Shown: positions 1 to 9,845, numbered from the stretch's first letter. The stretch: 14,924 nt of DNA from Mycoemilia scoparia (GCA_027575805.1 JANBPU010000359.1:1-14924), one strand, 5' to 3'. Notes: generated by a model not told the origin, from the sequence alone. Translations and numbers: made by a program.

Positions 1-213
1 GAGCTTTTTTCTTGCCAAGTGAGTTATATGGTCAGTGATAGCGAGCTGCAAACAATGAGATATTTGCATGGAATATTTAAACCTCAGCGCAGATATAACT
101 TGAAATCAAAAGATGAAGTTATATATTATGACAGTCACATCCATATTCTTATCACTATAGCATGTGAAGTTCTGGACAGGGGTGATGAGTACATAATGGA
201 AACTTATCGCTAA
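1..213 (+). CDS. 3' part of a tandem paralog of the 200-aa unknown protein (5' end outside window)
   Basis: The reading frame is open from the first base of the window to a TAA at 211-213, giving 70 C-terminal residues from ELFSCQVSYM to GDEYIMETYR. It aligns without gaps to residues 131-200 of the protein at 2234-2836, with 50 of 70 residues identical by my count. The most conserved blocks are YLHGIFKPQR, NLKS, YYDS, ACEVLD and GDEYI. The residue matching an internal Met of the paralog is Val (GTG) here, so no start lies at this point and the gene must begin left of the window. The frame is intact, so this is probably a working gene and not a relic. I do not recognise the family and assign no function. 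The only supportable context is tandem duplication in the same orientation, about 2 kb upstream of its sister. Confidence 0.75.
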   Translation, partial: ELFSCQVSYMVSDSELQTMRYLHGIFKPQRRYNLKSKDEVIYYDSHIHILITIACEVLDRGDEYIMETYR

Positions 214-220
214 ACAACCA

Positions 221-336
221 TTTGACAGTAGTAGTAAATCTCAACTATAAACATTTTTGATATTTCAATATGATTACTTGCAAATACAAATTAGCATTCA
301 TAAATTGTACTTTGATATCGCAATTGAACATAATCA
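221..336 (+). repeat. 3'-flank block of the tandem duplication, upstream copy
   Basis: This 116-bp stretch just after the stop codon matches 2848-2963 without any gap, with only 6 differences (about 95% identity by hand count). It covers the probable 3' UTR and terminator region. Similarity starts at TTTGACAGTAGTAG and stops after AACATAATCA. An AATAAA hexamer at about 366-371, just beyond the block, could be a poly(A) signal for this copy. The downstream copy lacks it because a MITE-like element begins there. Confidence 0.85.
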
Positions 337-2196
337 CTACCATCGTTGCTATCATAAATAAATACAATAAAAACATATGAATATGCCTTGGGATCTGCAT
401 CGATGTAATATATTTAGCTTATAGATCACTCTTTAATCTCCTATCAACCAAGACACTCACAAAACAAATTATTATTAGTCCTTGGATCATAAATATCCAA
501 AGCACTTGATGTGGTTATCGTATAAGCACTTACAGGACGTCTTAATACAATATGTTCTCATAGATACTACAAATATTTTTAAAGCTATACGACATTGCCA
601 CCTCACTTTATCAGCTTTTCCTTATTCCATCATATATATATTATAGAATAAGTATTCAATATCATGATACTTTATACAAACTGAATCGAGGAGGGTTTGT
701 AATAGTAAAATTGAAACAATAAAAGCTAATTATCTCATACGCGCATTTGAATCCAATATAGCTCAGAGTTGAAAGAGACGCCTACTATCTGGAATCTCGC
801 ATTTAAGTAATTATCTACTAAACCTGACATAAATGGCACTCTTAATACGTGTTGAGATGCTTTGGATATTGCTGAGGATCTTTTCTATGCAAGGTCAAAT
901 GAAGGCAAAGAAATCGCTCACAGAGCCACAACTCCATGTGGAAGGAGACTCCTACCATCACATGTAATGGAAGTCCTGGTTACTGCTCTCAGGCCAATGC
1001 ATCTTCCACTTGCTATGTTCAAAAGCCTATAAATACAGTCAAATTCTGGCCTTAATCAAATATCCCTTGGGTTCTTTATTAACCTCCCCCACGCCTTTAT
1101 TTACAATCTCTATATTATCTTCATGCTAATTGCTTGTTTAAACAATACAACTTGTCTATACTTAACACCAAGCTTGGCTATTGGGCTTACCAAAGTGGTT
1201 CTCATACTAATTTATGTAAAACAAGAAAGACTCATCCCTTCAATATTCAAACTACATGAACAGCATTTATAATCCTTCTTTCTCTATAGCTATGTCTTGC
1301 TTTAAATACTGCCATGCTCATAGTTAGAAGCTGTTTGGCCTTTACAACGAGCTTGACTAGCATAGCAATAAGAGACTGGAGGGCCTTGGCATGAGGAATG
1401 TCTGAACCCATTCGTTTCGCTCTGTGCGTATATTGCCATAATGCATTTAAAAATATAAGCATAGGATCCCAACATCATTATTAAAACTAAATACTGGTGG
1501 TTCTTACTGGCTGGTATACTGGCCGTATCACCAAAATGTCTGCTTTCATGGTATCAAAAAAGGACGGTTTCATTAGTTTCATATTTATCTATTTTATCAA
1601 TCATCAAATATTGTTTAAATCCATTTGTCAATGGAGACAAAGCAGCACTGCTCAATACAAATGCTACAATTGCATGCCCGACTTTAACATCTAGAAAACT
1701 ATGCTTTTATAGTATGTTTGCTGTATTATTTATATCCAAAGCAAATATGACATTGCTGTCAATTCCAGTTGATATTAACATATATCGATATAGATGTTTC
1801 TCACATAAACTTTAATTTCAGTATCAATATGCCCTTTGTAGATTCTAATTCTCATTAGCCTGAAATCAGCTCATACCATCTTGTCTTTAAAAACAATATA
1901 TTATAAAAAGCAGGTGTTAATATAGCAGTCACAATCATTTCTGAATCTCGAACTATAAGGGAAAATGTTCAATCTGATTTGATTCATGAGCAAACTGCCA
2001 TAAAGATATGCCACCTTGAAGCATACAAATACTATAATGATAACTTCACTAAAATAGCTGAGCTTTGCTCTACAATTTTCCCTTCCATCATTTTGTGTTT
2101 CTCTTTCTCTTTTTTTCTATCTTTCTGCCCTGAAATATCATTGTTCTATTTAGCCCATATTGAAACACACTAGTTGCAATACCCATTCGAGAACTG
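337..2196. other. AT-rich spacer between the tandem paralogs, no supportable gene
   Basis: No convincing gene is seen on either strand. Several open stretches exist, the longest being 71 codons on the minus strand at 1247-1462. In DNA this AT-rich, six-frame reading over 2 kb should give a few stretches of that size by chance. A TATAAATA at about 1030 has no gene in a suitable position after it. No microsatellite, clear inverted repeat or tRNA-like structure stood out. The promoter of the 2234 gene presumably occupies the right end. Confidence 0.5.
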
Positions 2197-2233
2197 TATA
2201 AACAAATAATTGCAAATATTTACTTCTGATACA

Positions 2234-2836
2234 ATGCCTAATTCCAAAGAAGCACCAAGTACAGTTGAATCTACAAGGAAGAAACCCAGAACCAGGTCTG
2301 TAGCAAGAAGTGAGGCAAATAAGTTGACTGCATCCAGAGCAGAATACAGCGACCCTGAAGACGAGCATGCAGATGTGGTAGTGCCACCAGTAGTCAATTC
2401 AATTATATCAAAGTTAGCTGAAGAAAGAAGCAACGACATTGAAATACATTATGACATTCCTGGCTACCACTGTATCATAACTCACAACAATGTAATAATA
2501 CATGGTGTGATGGCAAGGTATAATGAAAGGGCACATCAGCGGATAGTTCAATGCAACAAGTATGAAAATCCATTGATGTGCCTAAGATCTGGAGAGACAG
2601 GACAAGAGGAAGTGGAAAGGCCAGAGCTATTTTTTTGCCAAATGAGTTATATGGCCAGAGATAATGAGTTGGAAACAATATTATATTTGCATGGAATATT
2701 CAAACCTCAACGTGGTTTTAATTTGAAATCCAGAGAAAAGGTTAGATACTATGACAGTTATATCCATAATCTTATCGACTTTGCCTGCGAAGTTCTGGAC
2801 AAGGGTGATGAGTACATAAGGGAAACATATCGCTGA
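2234..2836 (+). CDS. Unknown 200-aa protein, complete member of a tandem pair
   Basis: A single-exon frame runs from ATG (MPNSKEAPST) to TGA. The frame is open a little further upstream, but this is its first ATG and it is preceded by A at -3, so I chose it. Residues 14-30 are basic (RKKPRTRS core) and could be a nuclear localisation signal. Residues 39-45 are acidic (SDPEDEH). The rest, about 52-200, looks globular: NSIISKLAEER, then GYHCIITHNNVIIHG, suggesting a beta hairpin, then the C-terminal block (131-200) shared with the gene at the left edge. There is no signal peptide or membrane segment. I recognise no domain and assign no function. A TATA-like TATAAACA lies at 2197-2204, rather close to the ATG. 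The 3' end of the locus is abutted by a MITE-like element at 2965. A nuclear role would rest only on the basic patch. Confidence 0.75.
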   Translation: MPNSKEAPSTVESTRKKPRTRSVARSEANKLTASRAEYSDPEDEHADVVVPPVVNSIISKLAEERSNDIEIHYDIPGYHCIITHNNVIIHGVMARYNERAHQRIVQCNKYENPLMCLRSGETGQEEVERPELFFCQMSYMARDNELETILYLHGIFKPQRGFNLKSREKVRYYDSYIHNLIDFACEVLDKGDEYIRETYR

Positions 2837-2847
2837 ATACCCACACA

Positions 2848-2963
2848 TTTGACAGTAGTAGTAAATCTCAACTATAAACATTTTTGACATTTCAACATGA
2901 TCACTTGCAAATACAAATTAGGATTCATAAATTGCACTTCGATATCGCAATTGAACATAATCA
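2848..2963 (+). repeat. 3'-flank block of the tandem duplication, downstream copy
   Basis: This is the partner of 221-336: the same 116-bp length, no indels and 6 substitutions. The duplication is therefore larger than the coding region. Similarity to the upstream copy stops at 2963, one base before the inverted repeat of the element at 2965-3059. Sequence beyond the element (from 3060) does not resemble what follows the upstream copy. Confidence 0.85.
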
Positions 2964-2964
2964 A

Positions 2965-3059
2965 TATGGGTAATAATTAATTTCTGAAGTGTGAATAATT
3001 ATAGAAGCCCAATCACAGTTGATTACCAAATATCCACCCCTCAAACATAATCACCCATA
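2965..3059. mobile_element. MITE-like inverted-repeat element, copy 1
   Basis: This element of about 95 bp has inverted ends. The left end reads TATGGGTAATAATTAATTTC and the right end, read on the minus strand, begins TATGGGTGATTATG. Both ends start at a TA dinucleotide, as expected for Tc1/mariner-type TA targets (inference). The interior (GAATAATTATAG, then AATCACAGTTGATT) is shared with copy 3 at 14400-14503. There is no coding capacity, so it would be non-autonomous and moved by a transposase from elsewhere. Confidence 0.7.
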
Positions 3060-3150
3060 TATTTGACTAAAAAATACATTAGCATTATTATTGGTGGTTA
3101 GTTTGAGGTTATTATTAACAACGAATGAAAAAGGAGGATATGAGATATGA

Positions 3151-3174
3151 TGAGATGAGATGAGATGAGATGAG
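3151..3174. repeat. (TGAGA)n microsatellite
   Basis: Almost five perfect tandem copies of the pentamer TGAGA lie in the short spacer before the 3' end of the minus-strand gene at 3336. It is likely to vary in length between strains. No function can be read from it. Confidence 0.9.
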
Positions 3175-3335
3175 TACACACACATTAGCAATTCCACAAA
3201 GGAAAAAATGTAACAAGAGAAAACTCTATATATTTATATATACATACATACACACACAGCCCCGCATGATAATGAAAGAGGTATGTTAGTAGTATACGTA
3301 TACACAAAGAGGGAGAGAAAAAAAAGAGTTATGTA

Positions 3336-3805
3336 TTAACAAGGAAGTAGATTTTGATGACGAACTCCACCAAGATTATCAAGTTTCAAAGATTCATCCT
3401 CATCATCAGCAGAAGAAATCGACGATAATGGTTTTGTTGTGGTAGTTGGATTTTTGGAAACAAAATTTGGCAACAAACTTGGATGACAGTTGTTATTAGT
3501 TGCGGTTGTTGTTGTTGTTGTTGTTGTAGAAGGAGTAGTTGTGGTGGTAATATCATGATTGTTTTTCTTCTTTTTCCAAGGCTTGGTCGTTAGATTAATA
3601 ATACTTGATGTTGACGATCTTGATCCAACAAAGTGTTTCCTTGGTTTCTGTTCTTGAAGAATAACTGTTCGTGGTTGTTGTTTTTCAGCATCTTCTCCTT
3701 TAGAGCCAAACAAATTATCATGACAAACAACAACGATCGAGGACGAGGATTTGGTTTTAATCGACTCGTTATCATAACAAGAACGAGAGCAACCACTATC
3801 ATTAC

Positions 3806-3839
<34 letters not shown>

Positions 3840-4910
3840 GTCATTGCTGTCATTATGATGATATGATGATGAGTATAAAGTAGAATCGGGTAATAATGTC
3901 ATATTAGATGAAACCGAGGACGACGACGACGATGATGATTTACAACTACCCTTGACCCGTATAATATCTTTCTGGATATCCAATTCAACATTTGCATCTT
4001 CAGGATTTGCCATCAGCATTAAATACAGGTCCTCGGGGAATTCGATGATAGGTTGTTGATTGGTAGATGAAAACAAGTATAACGGCCTTTCATCATCATC
4101 ATCACCATCTTGATAATATTCGCTGCTATTGTTGCTGTTGATGTTGTTTGAAAAGGAATAATCGCGACCATTTTCTTCTTCATTATTGTTATTATTAATA
4201 TCGCCACCGCCACCATCATAAACATTGTTTTTATAGTCTGTGGTTTCTTTTTTATTATTAACGACAAAGCTCCGTTGCTGTTTTTGATTGCTTTCCACAA
4301 TATTTGGTAATATATCCTGATTAATATGCTTTTGTTGTTGTTGTGGTGGTGGTGGTGACAATGAAGACGATAAAAGCGAACAAGGCGATGGTGGCGTTCT
4401 TCCGGGTGGCACAACTTGTTCAAACTTATCCAGAACTATGGATATATCTTGAAAACCACATTCGCTTTCCAAGAATATAGATGAGCCGTTACTTAATCGT
4501 TTTATATTGCCATTGTTATCAGCTTTCCCACCGCCACTAGTACTATTTTTATTTTTATTATTATTATTGTTGTTGTTATCAGAGTTGTTGACGTTGCTTG
4601 TTCTTGGTGCCATAGCGACGGTATTGATTAGTGGACTATGACCAACAGGTCTTGAAACCGGCAAAGCACTAAAACTACCATCAGCAGCAGTATTTGTGGC
4701 TGTTGTCAAGTATGAGGCTGAAGATGTTGTGGGTATGCCATTCTTTTTATCTCTGTATTGGCGAGTATTTAAAATTGATCTAAACCTCGTCAATCTCGAT
4801 TGCTGGCGCTTCAATAGTTGTGGCTGTGGCTGTGGGCCTTCCTCCTCGTGTTTAGAAGCTGACTTTGTGGGTAAGGATGTTGTTGTAGCAGTGACCATTA
4901 ACGAGATCAT
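3336..4910 (-). CDS. Low-complexity Asn/Ser/Thr-rich protein, 524 aa, unknown function
   Basis: A 524-codon single-exon frame runs on the minus strand. Such length is very unlikely by chance in this AT-rich DNA. The ATG at 4910 follows an in-frame TGA seven codons upstream; a second ATG five codons in is also possible. Much of the protein is homopolymeric: poly-Asn near residues 110-120 and about 357-370, poly-Ser near 325-335, poly-Thr near 455-472, and Pro-Gln near 185-193. Between these lie islands that look conserved: a basic stretch at about 36-56 (QSRLTRFRSILNTRQYRDKK), SSIFLESECGFQDISIVLDK at about 143-162, IIEFPEDLYLMLMANPEDAN at about 288-307 running on into VELDIQKDIIRVKG, and a basic KPWKKKK at about 444-450. 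No enzyme motif, signal peptide or membrane segment is present. The composition resembles disordered fungal regulatory proteins, but I recognise no DNA-binding domain. Confidence 0.7.
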
Positions 4911-5714
4911 CTTGTCCGAACTACTTTGTCACAAAGCCAAGAATCGACAAGCTGCTTTTCTGGTGGTGGAGGTGGTGGTTTATAAGAATGGATAGATGGA
5001 TGAATTTCGAACTCAAATCAAAAAGGAAGAAGAAAAGATAAATGCAACACAGAGAGACAAAAATACGACCTCTTCGTATATAGTATAGATAAAATGGTTT
5101 TGGAAGCAGCGTAGAACACAAAACGTTTATACCAATAAATCTTTCTTTGCGATGTGTGTTCACAACACAATGCAACTTTATCGCCGCTAGTATGGTATGG
5201 TTGGTCTGTGTTTATAAGATTGACAGAGCTACAAAGAATGATCCTTCTAGTCGAAAAGCGAACAGATGACCACCACACGTCCACCAGTTGCCAAGTCGTC
5301 TTGCAAATATGAACGCAGGTATGGAAACACCTATGATGTTTGCGAATTAATGATGATGCTGATCCAAATACATGCGACCCCAGGACTAGGAACAGCAAGC
5401 AGAGACAGACAGTGGACCGGCAAGATCTATGGTCCGTTATATGTTCACAAGCAACACAAGAGAACAAACAGTTCAGAAGCTACTGTGTCTGTCTGCCACA
5501 CTCTGGATACAGCAAGAAATGATATTGGTTGGGTATTGGCTTGTGCTACCAAGAGTTCAGCAACAAAAAACAATAACGGCGATGATGATATAAGTATTAA
5601 GCGAACACACGCCCGCGCAAGGAAAAAGAAAGTAAATGGGTATGGCTGTTGGAAAATAATAAAAGTGTAGGATAGATGGTCTTGTGTGCCTGGAGGTCGT
5701 GGAGATGGTTGGAG

Positions 5715-5722
5715 TATTTATA
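5715..5722 (-). promoter_or_regulatory. TATAAATA box, possible distal promoter of the 524-aa protein gene
   Basis: An exact TATAAATA on the minus strand matches those upstream of the GDSL gene and the last gene. If used for the gene starting at 4910, the leader would be about 775 nt, with room for introns or upstream reading frames. A second exact copy lies at 6721-6728 on the same strand. The assignment is uncertain. Confidence 0.3.
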
Positions 5723-5785
5723 ATGTGAAAAACCATGGCAGGACTGAAGAAGGCTTTGGCTTTAAACCGTTTTCTCACACCCACT

Positions 5786-5824
5786 GGCTGGCTCAGTCGG
5801 ACAGTCAGTCACTGGCAGCCAGCC
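5786..5824. repeat. Inverted repeat GGCTGGCT / AGCCAGCC
   Basis: Eight-base perfect arms at 5786-5793 and 5817-5824 enclose 23 nt. CACT before the left arm and AGTG shortly after the right arm extend the pairing with a small bulge. It lies in the presumed upstream region of the 524-aa protein gene and may be a factor-binding site or an RNA hairpin in a leader. Confidence 0.6.
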
Positions 5825-6069
5825 TCAGTGAATGCAAGACCGCTTGTTACTGCTAATAACCGCAGATGGTTTGGTTTGGTTTGGCCTGTGTGGTGTGCCA
5901 CCCGTCATCGTCGTGACCACGACCACCAACAAACTCTGGACCTGACTAAAAAAATGAGGCTTGAGTTGTACATGCATATTTAATTACAGGTGTCTGGCTA
6001 AATCTCACCGCTGCCACACCACAACCCCCACCACTTTATGGATTTGCCAGCCCACACAACCATCCCCAG

Positions 6070-6092
6070 CCACCACCGCCCGTTGGTGGTGG
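6070..6092. repeat. Inverted repeat CCACCACC / GGTGGTGG
   Basis: Perfect 8-bp arms (6070-6077 and 6085-6092) enclose a 7-nt loop GCCCGTT. This is a compact GC-rich hairpin in an otherwise AT-rich region. Its role is unknown. Confidence 0.7.
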
Positions 6093-6816
6093 TTTTGGCG
6101 ATAAAGACGCAACAAAGAATTTGCGACAACAGCCTTGTATTATCTCTATCGCTATTGTGCGCTGCCTGCTATTAAATCTCGCCCATGTGGGTCTCTTTGC
6201 GTTAGACAGTTGCCCAATCTGCTTTACTCTATAGACACACAAAGAACAGACAACCTACACTACTATAATAGGGGCGGGCACCAAAGTAGGTTGAAGTGCT
6301 GCTGCACAACACCGCTTGGCATAAATCTCCTATACACCGGCATCTCCTTCTCTTGCTGCCGATTCACATAATACAAATCAATAAATGCATCATAGTATAA
6401 TAGAATGGAACATCGATGGTTGCTGCTGCTTTTGCATGTAAATCCTCAAGATCCCATCTTCCAATCTTCTATCATCAACCATTGCTGGACTGAAATGTCT
6501 AAATGTCTATTGTTGCGGTGGTAGCTGCTTGTCTTGTGCATAAAAATATAAATGAGCGACTGATCTGAATTATATGTGCGTGTGGCTTATTCTACTTTGT
6601 GCTTTTCCACTGTATCTATCTGCATGTCTTTGAGGACTGACTGTTAACTTGGGCAGTTATAGAGTTTTTATTCTTTGGGGTTATTAAAAAACACACACAC
6701 ACATTCACTCACTGGCTGGCTATTTATAATCTCTCTGTCTGGATGTTTGTCTGGATGTTCCAAATAGTTGGGCCAAACAAAATGTGTAGAGTAAATTTAT
6801 GCTGATGACTCTCTGA

Positions 6817-6944
6817 TATGTGTAATGATTTTTGAAGGGCTAAATAAATATTCCCAATGATAATATAGTATGGCCAAAATATGCAGGTTGAAACTACCGG
6901 CCTACTAGTAAAAATTGGCAGCCCTTCACAAATAGTAACCCATA
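6817..6944. mobile_element. MITE-like inverted-repeat element, copy 2
   Basis: The left end (from 6816) starts ATATGTGTAATGATTTTTGA and continues AGGGCT. The right end, read on the minus strand from 6945, starts ATATGGGTTACTATTTGTGA and continues AGGGCT. These match at 21 of 26 positions. Both ends carry a TA at the boundary. The termini match copies 1 and 3, but the interior (about 75 bp, including ACTACCGGCC) is unrelated. This is typical of a family whose members share only the ends recognised by a transposase. Confidence 0.7.
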
Positions 6945-7576
6945 TGTGAGCCGTCCTTGGTCCTGATACTCGGATTAAACATACATATTTTGCATTTTTA
7001 ATTGTGTTTCAAATCCAATTCAAACACAGACAGGCAGACACGGAGAGAGAGATTCGATATTGAATTTAAACTAAGCCATCATAATATTCGCGTTACAAAT
7101 TCCCGGTTCACAATGGGGAGATAGACAACTGGCCAAGATACACGGGCACGGGGTGTTTATTGATGCTTATTGGAAGTGCTTGCGACTGTGGTTGTGGTTG
7201 TTACTTGACAACCACACAACCTTATCACTTTATTCAATGTTTGAAGGCTTGAAGGCTTAATTGTAGTGAAACTTTATCCTACATGTGCGTAGTTTAAGTT
7301 TATTTCAGTTCCATGTTGTGTACGTACCTGCCTGCCTGTCTGCCCTCTCTTGATTGATTCTTTATTGTGTTATTACTTACTATGAATTGTCCAAATATTT
7401 TCATGTTGTGCTTGTTCCTCTTCCATTTTATCACCACAAAGGTTGCTTGCTACAATACTATTAATGTTGTGCTATAATAACAATAGAATATTCTTCTCTC
7501 CCCAAATTCAAGCGTTACTTTCTATCCGTCTCAATTGTTTTTGATGTTATTCTATAGCCCATGTCATACATAACAA

Positions 7577-7608
7577 CACACACAGACACAGACACAGACA
7601 CAGACACA
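7577..7608. repeat. (CACAGA)n microsatellite
   Basis: About five tandem units of CACAGA/CAGACA lie in the gene-free region. Shorter (AC)n runs lie near 6690-6701. Confidence 0.85.
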
Positions 7609-8472
7609 AATAAAGCCAAAGAGCTGTACTCCCCACTTTAATAGCCATTCTCTCAATACCAACATCAATTTAACCTTTGTTCTTGGCTAAAATAACAATC
7701 CACTTTGGACCACAAAAATTTCATTTAACCAAACTTGTGGTGAGTGAAGACTTTAACAACAAATGTATCACCACAACATTCACACTAGTACCGTTCTTTT
7801 TTTTCCTAGTAGTTAGTTGGCTCAGACAAATACTTTCTTGCTTGTAGTAATAGTAGAATTGATTTTATCCAATACCATTTTGCTATTATTGATAATTTAA
7901 AGTTACACACACAAAAACACAATCCCGTCCAGCCAAATCTCCTTAGGAGAAAAATGCTTGGTGATACATACCATCCATCTTCAATCGATAGTTTTAAAGT
8001 GCTATTGTTATTGATTCAATGTTTGGTTTGTTGATCTATCCTCATCTCGGATGTTTAACCAACATCACAATAAAGCTATTTTATGTTCATATAAGGTTGT
8101 TATTGTTGTTTTGTTGGTTTTCTAAAAATACTTATTTTTTGGGCACAGTCCAGCTGAACCACCACTACCACCACCACCACAAAGACAAACCAAGCAAACA
8201 CGAAAAAAAAGAGAAGGGGGTGGAGGAAATGAAAGTGCACCAGCAACTATACTTTTTAGGTCTCTCTCCCACTCTCCCAATGATATTATTGTTACCCAAG
8301 TAGCGATTAATATGTTATATATGTGGGATTGCTCCTTATAGTAATATTTTTTCAATACCCGGAGAATATCAGCTTAAACAGTTTATTACAACCAATATAC
8401 GTACAAAAGGAAACAGATCAAAAATTCTTTTCTTGTAATGTTACTGTAGTTGAGCCGGAACTTAGCTTGTCA

Positions 8473-8474
<2 letters not shown>

Positions 8475-8507
<33 letters not shown>
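8475..8507. repeat. (TC)n microsatellite, 33 nt
   Basis: An uninterrupted TC dinucleotide run of about 16 units. CT-rich runs also occur near the probable transcription start of the GDSL gene (12479-12503) and just upstream of the gene at 10247, so such tracts could have a promoter role. No gene is seen at a suitable distance here. Confidence 0.9.
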
Positions 8508-8509
<2 letters not shown>

Positions 8510-9010
8510 TTCCACCCTTTTTCATTCTCTGTATGGGTGATCGTTGAATATTTTATATATTCATCATTAACCACCAACTTTAACACTTTGAAGAGAATCT
8601 GCCACCATTTAGTTATTGTAGCTGTTGTAGTGTACTACTACCTTCTTGTCTCTCATTACCACTTGTTTGCTTGGAATCGATATACGACTATATTTCTACC
8701 GGCACTTGGCTTTCTTCCAAGATTTCCATATAACCCAAAAAGTATAGTTACCCACTCAATCAAACCACAATACCAGACAGCAAACTAAAAGAGTAATAGA
8801 CAGCACAACATGATGCAGGTAAGTCGCAAAGCACTTTTACAGTTCAATTATTCATTGAATTTTTTGTATCCTTACACAAATGGATTGATTATCTCCCGTA
8901 ATATTGCCTTTTTTGTCAACCACCTGCATAATTTATATTCATTAATCTGTCTATGGTGGTCATTTAATTGCAACAGTAATAATTTATGCATAATAAATTC
9001 TCTTTTCATT

Positions 9011-9035
9011 CATCATCATCATCATCATCATCATC
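9011..9035. repeat. (CAT)n microsatellite
   Basis: Eight perfect CAT units. Depending on frame it would encode poly-His, poly-Ile or poly-Ser, but no supportable gene runs through it. Confidence 0.9.
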
Positions 9036-9184
9036 GATATTGTTATTATTACTACGAGTGTTCCTGAACAGCTTTGTAGCCCAATTTTTAAACACATCTG
9101 TAATAAACTTTGCTATTTTTTATTACTCTAAAGAGTTTGAAATTAGTTGTGAATGCCACGTAGGCAATGTGAATCCTGACCATA

Positions 9185-9390
9185 ATATGGCAAGTTCTCC
9201 ATCAAGAGGAAACAAAATAGGAGGAAGGGATGAGAACCTTCACACATTCCCTGTGAATCAGCCCATAACCCATACGTTTTAGCTAGGATTTATCTGATTA
9301 TTGACTATTATCCAAGAGGTATTATTCTGGTACACCCTTTTGAAGGGGACTCTGTCGAATTATGACCAGAATTTACAAGGCCTTAGACAT
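9185..9390 (+). repeat. Dispersed repeat family 2, copy A
   Basis: The segment begins at ATGGCAAGTTCTCCATCAAG and continues through CATTCCCTGTGAATCAGCCC to CTTTTGAAGGGGACTCTGTC. It matches the minus strand of 13583-13754 over about 165 bp, including the shared GATTATTGACTATTATCCA, and more weakly the plus strand at 13267-13450 and 13872-14036. A further piece (CAGAATTTACAAGGCCTTAG, near 9365) matches the minus strand at about 14371-14395. No protein-coding frame is conserved between copies, so this looks like non-autonomous transposon remains. Confidence 0.7.
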
Positions 9391-9496
9391 AATGGTGGTG
9401 GGTCACTAGGAATTACACACAAATTTGTTTATGATTTGTGCTAAATCTGACGACTCATTTCTATATACAATAAATTGATTCCTATTAAAACTTAAC

Positions 9497-9516
9497 AATA
9501 TATATATATATATATA
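9497..9516. repeat. (TA)n microsatellite
   Basis: An uninterrupted TA run of about 10 units. A similar (AT)n run at about 11305-11322 lies just past the stop codon of the GDSL gene, within its 3' region. Confidence 0.85.
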
Positions 9517-9845
9517 ATTGTGGATTTAGGATATAGATTGGTTCTATAATAATAATAATAGTCAAATTACTTTCTCAGGCCATCTTATTATTAGGTTAAA
9601 TTATAAAGAGACCTATACATTTATAAATATTTTATGCTTGATCACAGCTGAAATTTGCACAGGTACCAGATTTTAAAATCTAAACATTAAAATATTTACA
9701 GAATCCATATGATACACAGTAGTATTATATGATCATACTTGACTAGATAAATATAAGCTTTTAACTTTTATCTATAAAATATATTGAAATATATATATCA
9801 ATGAATATTAAAACTAAAAAGAAAAATATATAACTTTTTGCTTTT

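Larger units (their letters stand above)
4911..9845. other. Nearly 5-kb gene-poor region with scattered repeats
   Basis: No frame in this stretch is convincing. The largest ones, on both strands at 5018-5670, overlap each other, have odd composition and no recognisable motif. The part to about 6400 is richer in GC and in CCA/TGG runs than the rest and probably includes the leader and promoter of the minus-strand gene at 4910. The remainder holds microsatellites, a MITE-like element (6817-6944) and one repeat copy (about 9185-9390). A short multi-exon gene or a non-coding RNA could be hidden here and would not be visible to me. Confidence 0.45.

Noticed and set aside
1247..1462. 71-codon minus-strand frame, and several other open stretches on both strands between 400 and 2050 that read like fragments of a decayed gene
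   Set aside because: With about two thirds A+T, stretches of this size are expected a few times by chance in six frames over 2 kb. Joining the fragments needs several stops and frame changes, and no domain was recognised.
2150..2439. Minus-strand frames of 72 and 89 codons
   Set aside because: Antisense shadows of the 2234-2836 coding region.
4000..4080. Slight resemblance of VELDIQKDIIRVKG in the 524-aa protein to the end of a small heat-shock protein domain
   Set aside because: The match is about a dozen residues with no supporting domain around it, so it is probably coincidental.
3780..4420. Poly-Ile, poly-Met and His-rich frames overlapping the 524-aa protein
   Set aside because: They arise from the same trinucleotide repeats read in other frames. 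The 524-codon frame is far longer and is the credible one.
5018..5670. Opposed frames of 149 codons (minus) and 134 codons (plus)
   Set aside because: They overlap each other, have Cys/His-rich or Thr/Lys-rich chance composition and no motif. The area is a GC-richer stretch where stops are rarer.
8019..9282. Series of plus-strand frames of 74-112 codons
   Set aside because: They are driven by TC, CAT and CCA repeats and AT-rich DNA, and show no motif or consistent composition.
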